From NCBI GenBank assembly GCA_016218765.1, contig JACRCZ010000101.1, positions 26,124 through 90,123 of the forward strand: DNA of 64,000 nucleotides, given 5' to 3'. How positions within the stretch are numbered: position 1 is the first letter of the stretch; each line of letters starts with the position of its first letter. The stretch is from Deltaproteobacteria bacterium. GTDB taxonomy: Bacteria > Myxococcota_A > Polyangia > DRWM01 > JAAZOP01. Positions 58,817 to 64,000 of this stretch are shown piece by piece. The position numbers and the translations under genes were made by a program. The notes under the pieces were generated by a model. That model was not told the origin of the DNA and ran no database searches. It worked only from the letters and a program-made list of their open reading frames with translations.

Positions 58817-60619
58817 GTGAAGGACAAGAAACCGACCGCCCGTTCGAATGCGTCGGGGGCTCGGGAGATCGGGGAACGGGGCACGGCGGGTGCCGCGGTC
58901 AAGCCCGTCTTGTCGGCGCCCGAGCGCCCGCCCGAGCCCGCGGCGCCCGTGCGGCGCCGGGTGATCCCGGCCGCGGCGCCGGCGAAGCCGCCGGAGCCGG
59001 CAGCCAAGACTCGTGCGAAGGACAAGTCCGACGCGGAGCCGCTTCCCAAGCCCGCGAGGGCAGGGGGGCGCAAGCGTCGCGCGGAGCACCCCTCGGATCC
59101 GAACCGCGGGCTTGAGCCCGCGGCTTCCCTTCCGCCGGAGCCGCGCGCGGAAGGGCGCGGTTCGGCACTGGAAGCGCACCCGAACCGCGGGCTTGAGCCC
59201 GCGGCTTCTCTTCCGTCGGAGCCGCGCCCCGAAGGGCACGGTCAGGTTGCAGAGCCACAACCGAATCGCGGGCTTGAGCCCGCGGCCTCCCTCCCCGCCG
59301 CCGTGGCGTCCCCGCCGCTGCCGCCGCCGCCGGTTCTCCCGGCGGTCCGGCCGGAGGTCCATCTCCTGACCTTCGGATGCCGCGCGCAGCAGGCAGACGA
59401 GGAAGTGCTGCGGGCGGCGCTGGTCGCGCGCGGGCTGACGGTACTCGAGGGCAAGAAGGTCGAAGGCGCGGGAATCGCGGTCGTGCACGGCTGCGTCGTG
59501 ACGGCGCGGGCCGAGCGCGACGCGCGCAAGGCCATCCGGCGGCTGCGGCGCGAGCACCCCGACCTGCGGATCGTGGTCTCCGGCTGCCACGCGCGGCTCT
59601 CCGGGGACGCGGCCTCGCGGGAGCTGGGCGCGGACCTGGCGCTCCCCGAGCTCGGGCCGGAGGAACTGGCAACGGCGATTCGCGAGCGGCTCGTGCCGTC
59701 CGGCCTCCTCCCCGCCTGCGCGCCGTCCGCGGAGGGCGGTCGCCGCCGGGTCGCACTTCGCATCCAGGACGGCTGCGACAACTCCTGCGCCTACTGCATC
59801 GTGCCGGCCGTGCGCGGCAAGTCCCGTTCGGTGCCGGTGGCGACGGTGCTGGAGGACATCGGCCGCCTCGCCGAACGCGGTGCGCCCGAGGTCGTACTGA
59901 GCGGGATTCAGACGGCCGCCTGGGGCCGGGACCTCGACCCGCCCTCGACGCTCTGCGACCTGCTGGAAAAGATCCTGGCCCTGCCGCGGCGGCCGCGGAT
60001 CCGGATCTCGTCGGTCGAGCCGCAGTACCTGACGCCGCGGCTGATCGAGCTGGTCGTGGGCGAACGGGGGATTTGTCCGCACCTGCACGTGCCGCTGCAA
60101 TCGGCGTCACCGCGGCTGCTGGCGGCGATGGGGCGCGCCGACGTCGCGCCGGCGATCGAGCTGCTGGAGCGCGCCTGGGCGCGTCACGGGGACCTCGCGG
60201 TGGGCTTCGACGTCATCGCCGGATTGCCGACGGAGACGGAGCCGGAGCACCAGGTGACGGTGGATCTGGTGGAGCGGCTTCCGCTGGCCTACCTGCACGT
60301 CTTCACGTTCTCGGCGCGTCCGGGCACGCCGGCGGCGACGATGCTGCCTTCGGTGCCGGAGCGCTTCGCGGTGTTGCGGACGCGTGCGCTGCTGCGTTCG
60401 GATGAGCGTCTCCGGGCGGCGTACCGGGCGAGGATTCTGGCGCGCGGTCGGGCCGAGGTGGCGGTGGAGCACATGGGGGAGGACGGGTTCGGGCGCGGCA
60501 CGACCGAGCGTTTCCTTCCCGCTGCGGTCATCTCCCACGCCGTGAAGCCCGGCGCCCTGGTCCGCGGCAGGACCGACGGCATCGGCGCCGACGGCGCGCT
60601 GCGGGTCGTTCCCGAGTAG
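58817..60619 (+). CDS. MiaB/MtaB-type radical SAM methylthiotransferase with long repetitive N-terminus
   Basis: Predicted tRNA (or protein) methylthiotransferase. The conserved part begins near residue 180 with HLLTFGCRAQQADEE (UPF0004 domain cluster Cys), continues with VVHGCVVTARAERD and VVSGCHARL, and has the radical SAM motif DGCDNSCAYCIVPAVRG followed by HVPLQSAS and GFDVIAGLPTET. Motifs are closest to MtaB (t6A37 methylthiotransferase). The 175-residue N-terminal extension is unusual: Pro/Ala-rich and partly built from an 81-base tandem repeat related to the REP-like hairpin at 34960. The start is GTG 58817 with AGGT upstream; GTG 59303 would give a normal-length enzyme and make the repeats noncoding. 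It converges on PEP carboxykinase. Confidence 0.85.
   Translation: MKDKKPTARSNASGAREIGERGTAGAAVKPVLSAPERPPEPAAPVRRRVIPAAAPAKPPEPAAKTRAKDKSDAEPLPKPARAGGRKRRAEHPSDPNRGLEPAASLPPEPRAEGRGSALEAHPNRGLEPAASLPSEPRPEGHGQVAEPQPNRGLEPAASLPAAVASPPLPPPPVLPAVRPEVHLLTFGCRAQQADEEVLRAALVARGLTVLEGKKVEGAGIAVVHGCVVTARAERDARKAIRRLRREHPDLRIVVSGCHARLSGDAASRELGADLALPELGPEELATAIRERLVPSGLLPACAPSAEGGRRRVALRIQDGCDNSCAYCIVPAVRGKSRSVPVATVLEDIGRLAERGAPEVVLSGIQTAAWGRDLDPPSTLCDLLEKILALPRRPRIRISSVEPQYLTPRLIELVVGERGICPHLHVPLQSASPRLLAAMGRADVAPAIELLERAWARHGDLAVGFDVIAGLPTETEPEHQVTVDLVERLPLAYLHVFTFSARPGTPAATMLPSVPERFAVLRTRALLRSDERLRAAYRARILARGRAEVAVEHMGEDGFGRGTTERFLPAAVISHAVKPGALVRGRTDGIGADGALRVVPE
59099..59285 (+). repeat. 81-bp tandem array of REP-like hairpins inside the methylthiotransferase gene
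   Basis: The hairpin core CCGCGGGCT-TG-AGCCCGCGG recurs at 59099, 59180 and (with one change) 59261, exactly 81 bases apart; two copies keep the second hairpin and the third is a half copy. Since 81 is a multiple of three, the array reads in frame as a 27-residue repeat around NRGLEPAASLP. Confidence 0.85.
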
Positions 60620-60631
60620 CGGGAAACGGCC

Positions 60632-62461
60632 CTACGGCTTCCAGACCTCCGGCATCTTCGCGCCGCGGTCGGCGAGGGCGAGGCGCTGCTTCTCGATCTC
60701 GGGGGGCAGGTGCGAGCCGAATTTCCCGAAGAAGCCCTTGAGCTCCTCGGTTTCGGCGGCGACGCCGGCCTTGGTCACGGTCATCAGCTCGCGGTACTTG
60801 TCCTCGGGGTAGTTCAGGCCGTTCCAGTCCAGGTCCTGGCGGCGCGGGACGAGGCCCAGGGGGCTCTCGACGGCGCCGGCACGCCCGCGGACGCGCTCGA
60901 CGATCCACTGCACGGCGCGCATGTTCTGTCCGTAGCCCGGCCAGAGGAACTTGCCGTCCTCGCCCTTGCGGAACCAGTTGACGCGGAAGATCCGCGGCAG
61001 CTTGCACTCGCTGCAGTCCCGCCCGAGCCAGTGGTTCCAGTAGTCGGCCATGTTGTACCCGGCGAACGGCAGCATCGCCATCGGGTCGCGCCGGATGGCC
61101 GCCTGCCCGATCGCGGCCGCCGTGGCCTCCGAGCCCATCGTGGCCGCCAGGAACACCCCGTGCCTCCAGTCGAACGACTCGAAGACGAGCGGGAAGTTCT
61201 TCGACAGCCGGCCGCCGAACAGGAACGCCGAGATCGGCACGCCCGCCGGGTCCTCCCACGCGGGGTCGATCGACGGGCACTGCGCGGCCGGCGCGGTGAA
61301 TCGGGAGTTGGGGTGCGCGGCGACGCGTCCCGAGTCGGGGGTCCAGTCCTTGCCCTGCCAGTCGATCGCGTGCTTCGGCGCGGGACCCATCCCCTCCCAC
61401 CACACGTCGCCGTCGTCCGTGAGCGCGACGTTCGTGAAGATGCAGTCGCGCTTCAAGGTCTCCATCGCCGTGGGGTTGGAGTCGTAGGACGTCCCCGGCG
61501 CCACGCCGAAGAACCCGGCCTCGGGGTTGATCGCCCGCAGCGTCCCGTCCGGCGCGGGTTTCAGCCACGCGATGTCGTCGCCGACCGTCTCGGCCTTCCA
61601 GCCCTCCATCCCCTTGGGCGGGACGATCATCGCCAGGTTCGTCTTGCCGCAGGCGCTGGGGAACGCGCCGCAGATGTACGTCTTCTCGCCCTTGGGCGAC
61701 GTCACGCCCAGGATGAGCATGTGCTCGGCCAGCCAACCCTCGTCGCGGGCCATGACCGAGCCGATGCGCAACGCCAGGCACTTCTTCCCCAGGAGGGCGT
61801 TGCCGCCGTAGCCGCTGCCGTACGACCAGATCTCCCGCGTCTTGGGGAAGTGCACGATGTACTTCCTCGAGATGTCGCCCTCGCACGGCCACGGGACGTC
61901 GGCCCGGCCGAGCGCCAGCGGCGCGCCGACGGAGTGCAGGCACCTGACGAAGGGTCCGTCGCCGAGCACGTCGAGGACCTTCTGGCCCATGCGGGTCATG
62001 ATCTTCATGTTGACGACGACGTAGATCGAATCGGTGAGCTGCACGCCGATGTGGGCGATCTTCGAGCCCAGGGGCCCCATGCTGAAGGGGATGACGTAGA
62101 GCGTCCGGCCGCGCATCGAGCCGTCGTAGTACCCGCGCAGCGTCCGCTTCATCTCCTCCGGGTCCATCCAGTTGTTCGTCGGTCCCGCCTCGTCCTTCGA
62201 GCCGGCGCAGATGTACGTCCGGTCCTCGACGCGCGCCACGTCGCTGGGGTGGGAGCGGGCCAGGAAGCAGTTCTTGCGCTTCTCGGGATTGAGGCGGATG
62301 AAGCCGCCGGACCGGACCGACTCTTCGCACAGCCGGTCGTATTCGTCCTGCGAGCCGTCGCACCAGTGCACGCGCTCCGGCTTGCACAGCTCGGCGACCG
62401 ACTGCACCCAGGCCCTGAGCTCCCGGTTCGACGTCCGATCCTCTCCTCCGCTGCTGCCCAT
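60632..62461 (-). CDS. pckG: Phosphoenolpyruvate carboxykinase (GTP)
   Basis: Interconverts oxaloacetate plus GTP with PEP plus GDP and CO2; a central gluconeogenic or anaplerotic enzyme. The 609-residue product is normal length for the GTP class and has the substrate-binding start [44 protein letters not shown], and the kinase-1 loop [14 protein letters not shown] with the reactive Cys of GTP-dependent enzymes, followed by VGDDIAW. ATG 62461 was chosen because AAGGAG lies eight bases upstream; an in-frame start 42 bases further up adds residues absent from the family. A TTGACC-17-TAAAGG promoter precedes it. Confidence 0.96.
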   Translation of the reverse strand: MGSSGGEDRTSNRELRAWVQSVAELCKPERVHWCDGSQDEYDRLCEESVRSGGFIRLNPEKRKNCFLARSHPSDVARVEDRTYICAGSKDEAGPTNNWMDPEEMKRTLRGYYDGSMRGRTLYVIPFSMGPLGSKIAHIGVQLTDSIYVVVNMKIMTRMGQKVLDVLGDGPFVRCLHSVGAPLALGRADVPWPCEGDISRKYIVHFPKTREIWSYGSGYGGNALLGKKCLALRIGSVMARDEGWLAEHMLILGVTSPKGEKTYICGAFPSACGKTNLAMIVPPKGMEGWKAETVGDDIAWLKPAPDGTLRAINPEAGFFGVAPGTSYDSNPTAMETLKRDCIFTNVALTDDGDVWWEGMGPAPKHAIDWQGKDWTPDSGRVAAHPNSRFTAPAAQCPSIDPAWEDPAGVPISAFLFGGRLSKNFPLVFESFDWRHGVFLAATMGSEATAAAIGQAAIRRDPMAMLPFAGYNMADYWNHWLGRDCSECKLPRIFRVNWFRKGEDGKFLWPGYGQNMRAVQWIVERVRGRAGAVESPLGLVPRRQDLDWNGLNYPEDKYRELMTVTKAGVAAETEELKGFFGKFGSHLPPEIEKQRLALADRGAKMPEVWKP

Positions 62462-62503
62462 CGCTGCTGCTCCTTCCCTGCGGCCCCGTCCCGGCCGGCA
62501 CAC

Positions 62504-62532
62504 CCTTTAGGCGCTCGGATGGCCGGGGTCAA
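62504..62532 (-). promoter_or_regulatory. Sigma-70-like promoter of pckG
   Basis: On the minus strand TTGACC (62532-62527) and TAAAGG (62509-62504) are 17 bases apart, about 43 bases before the start codon. The -10 match is weak. Confidence 0.4.
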
Positions 62533-62560
62533 GCGGGAGGGCCCGAAGGGGGGAGAAGAC

Positions 62561-62590
62561 CACAGATGAACACAGATGGACACAGATGGG
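62561..62590. repeat. 10-mer tandem repeat (CACAGATGRR), three units
   Basis: CACAGATGAA, CACAGATGGA and CACAGATGGG follow AGAAGAC in the 172-base gap between the M50 protease and pckG genes. The flank and unit order match the diverged copy at 4795-4814, so both belong to one interspersed family. Confidence 0.85.
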
Positions 62591-62633
62591 GGCGAGGGCA
62601 GGAGGGAAGGGGAGGGTGACCCTGGGCTGAATC

Positions 62634-63722
62634 CTACGGCGTGACGGCCCTCAGGGGGACGGGCATGAAGAGTAGGAGGAAGAGGAGGACGCAGGTGGTG
62701 CCGAGCGCGACGCGCAGCGGCGACAGACGGTCTCCTTCATCGACCGGCGGGTGGCCCTTGGTCGCGCGGTTGAGGATCCAGAGGATGAGGGCCCAGACCA
62801 GCCAGTTGGCGCCGACGGCGAACTCCGCGGCGACGTCCGCGGTGTCCTTGCCGGCGCCGATCGCGCTGCCGCCGGCCCAGGCGCCCGCGGCGACCCCCAG
62901 CACGACCAGCAGCCGGTGGGCCCACTGCGAGATCGCCCGGTACCGGCCGCCGAAGAGGGCGTAGGCGACGTGGCCGCCGTCGAGCTGACCGACGGGAATG
63001 AGGTTGATCATCGTCACCAGGAAGCCGATCCAGGCGGCCCACGCCAGGGGATGGAGGAACACGTCGTACCCGGCGGGAACCGACCCGACGACCAGCCACT
63101 TGAGCAGGCCGTAGAGCAGGGACACGCCCTCGAGCTGGTAGGGCTCCGTCGGCAGCGGCCGCACCTCGGACAGGGCGAGCCCGGCGATCATGCACGGGAT
63201 GGCCACGACCATGCCCGCCAGCGGACCGGCGGCGCCGACGTCCAAGAGCGCCCTGCGGGAGCGAAGCTGGCCGCGGGTGCGGATCACGGCGCCGAACGTG
63301 CCGAAGAAGATCGGGATGGGAATGAAGTACGGCAGCGACACCGGGATGCCGTGGATGCGCGCCGCGACGTAATGGCCCATCTCGTGGCACAGCAGGATGG
63401 CCAGCAAAGGCAGCGCGTACGGCCAGCCGTCCAGGAACGTGCCGGTCGCGCCCGCCGCGCCCGCTCCGACCTCCTCCGAATACGCCTCGACGAAACCGCT
63501 CCCGACGTAGAGCGTGCTCACGACCGTCAGCAGGAAAAGCACGACCGGCATCAGGATCCGCTTCGGCTCGACGGCGACGAAGCGCGCCGCAATGTCGAGC
63601 GGCGTGCGCAGCCGGCCCAGACGGCGCCGCAGCCCTGCCGGCGGCGCCGGCGCATCGTCCGCCGTCACGGGCGCGGACGACGGCACGGCCTCATCCTCGG
63701 GCCGCGGACGTTCCCCGCTCAT
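62634..63722 (-). CDS. Site-2 protease family (M50) membrane metalloprotease
   Basis: Intramembrane zinc protease of the S2P class, expected to cleave substrates within the membrane. The 362-residue product has a cytoplasmic Pro-rich N-terminus, a helix near 55-75, the zinc motif LLCHEMGHYVAARIHG (HEXXH near 112-116), the conserved GPLAGMVVAIP, and the third-ligand motif NLIPVGQLDGGHVAYALFGG. Helices at the C-terminus complete about eight membrane segments. The motif set resembles the EGY1-like or SREBP-type subgroup rather than RseP, since no PDZ domain is seen. ATG 63722 overlaps the upstream stop by four bases, indicating translational coupling with the FliH/SctL-like gene. Confidence 0.87.
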   Translation of the reverse strand: MSGERPRPEDEAVPSSAPVTADDAPAPPAGLRRRLGRLRTPLDIAARFVAVEPKRILMPVVLFLLTVVSTLYVGSGFVEAYSEEVGAGAAGATGTFLDGWPYALPLLAILLCHEMGHYVAARIHGIPVSLPYFIPIPIFFGTFGAVIRTRGQLRSRRALLDVGAAGPLAGMVVAIPCMIAGLALSEVRPLPTEPYQLEGVSLLYGLLKWLVVGSVPAGYDVFLHPLAWAAWIGFLVTMINLIPVGQLDGGHVAYALFGGRYRAISQWAHRLLVVLGVAAGAWAGGSAIGAGKDTADVAAEFAVGANWLVWALILWILNRATKGHPPVDEGDRLSPLRVALGTTCVLLFLLLFMPVPLRAVTP

Positions 63723-64000
63723 CGGCCCCTCTCCCCGCCGGTCATCGCGCGCCCGAGACGTCCGAGCATCTCCTCGTCGTCCAGGCGCACCTCGCCCCCG
63801 TCACCCTCGATCACGCACGCGCCGTCGCCCAGCTCAGGGTCCTCCCGCACGACCACGGAACGCTCGCCCGGCCCCGACCGCCCCAGCTCCTCGCGCAGCC
63901 TCGCGGCCTCGGCCGGCGCGGCGCGAACGACGACGGGGCCCAGGAAGCGGCGGCGGATCGTCTCGGTGGTGCGCCGGGCGACCAGGCCCGGGTCCAGCAC
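63719..64000 (-). CDS. FliH/SctL-like stator protein, C-terminal fragment (cut by window edge)
   Basis: The 93 codons in view match the C-terminal third of the FliH/YscL/HrpE family, which forms the stator of flagellar and type III secretion ATPases and resembles the V/F-ATPase peripheral stalk. Visible family features are LDPGLVARRTTETIRR, VVVRAAPAEAARLREEL and the conserved end ELGDGACVIEGDGGEVRLDDEEMLGRLGRAM. The N-terminus lies beyond the right edge. Its stop overlaps the M50 protease start by four bases. No other secretion or flagellar gene is in the window, so the system it serves is unknown. Confidence 0.6.
   Translation of the reverse strand: MLDPGLVARRTTETIRRRFLGPVVVRAAPAEAARLREELGRSGPGERSVVVREDPELGDGACVIEGDGGEVRLDDEEMLGRLGRAMTGGERGR

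Noticed and set aside
63719..64000. A type III secretion or flagellar gene cluster
   Set aside because: Only the tail of one FliH/SctL-like gene is visible at the edge; its neighbours are unrelated, so no system is claimed.

Overview
The window is about 70% GC, densely coded, and reads like a chromosome segment of an uncultured deltaproteobacterium, most probably Myxococcota or a close relative. That placement is inferred from gene types, not from a marker-gene tree: many lipoproteins with Asp/Gly-rich tethers after the lipid-modified Cys, a MopE-type DNDCDG repeat protein, FG-GAP and PPC-domain secreted proteins, very large CXXCH/CX4CH cytochromes, GTP-type PEP carboxykinase and a FliH/SctL-like protein. 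No rRNA, tRNA, CRISPR array, transposase or phage gene was seen.

Layout. 1-3090: phosphate uptake (pstC, truncated at the left edge; pstS; phosphate-selective porin) read leftwards, with Pho-box-like 11-bp direct repeats upstream of the porin and of pstS; a divergent arsenate reductase shares the first of these. The matching phoB-phoR pair lies at 18801-21262 and has its own Pho box. 3757-7570: glycosyltransferase and a large membrane protein. 7647-13895: a cyclophilin and two multiheme c-type cytochrome lipoproteins with about 15 and 32 heme motifs. 13990-18661: a DsrMK-like redox module with two unusual DsrC homologues, an Rrf2 regulator and a Cys-rich HTH/receiver regulator. 21345-24145: lactate utilisation (lutA, and lutB fused to lutC). 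24189-30674: secreted lipoproteins and an esterase, one of them interrupted by an in-frame TAG. 30777-34858: a cupin, then an operon of NAD-dependent reductase, alpha/beta hydrolase and ThDP enzyme. 35138-43767: PPC and metzincin-like lipoproteins, proC, a caspase-like/P-domain protein (also cut by an in-frame TAG) and a MopE-like protein. 44087-54519: a five-gene block in which two related beta-barrels flank an esterase lipoprotein, a ceramidase-like lipoprotein and a small lipoprotein. 54539-64000: KOW-domain protein, PPC-caspase, methylthiotransferase, PEP carboxykinase, site-2 protease and the end of a FliH/SctL-like gene.

Two themes cut across the regions. First, short-period tandem repeats (7-, 8-, 9- and 10-mers of several unrelated words) and a REP-like double-hairpin element are scattered between genes and also in frame inside genes: they form the LutB-LutC junction, a glycosyltransferase tail, an insert in a membrane protein, the N-terminal extension of the methylthiotransferase, and the hydrophobic core of one lipoprotein signal peptide. 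Second, the envelope is rich in secreted hydrolases, protease-like proteins and electron-transfer proteins.

The best candidates for undescribed biology are the DsrMK module whose two DsrC cysteines are divided between two polypeptides, the barrel/esterase/ceramidase locus, and the repeat-driven remodelling of coding sequences.
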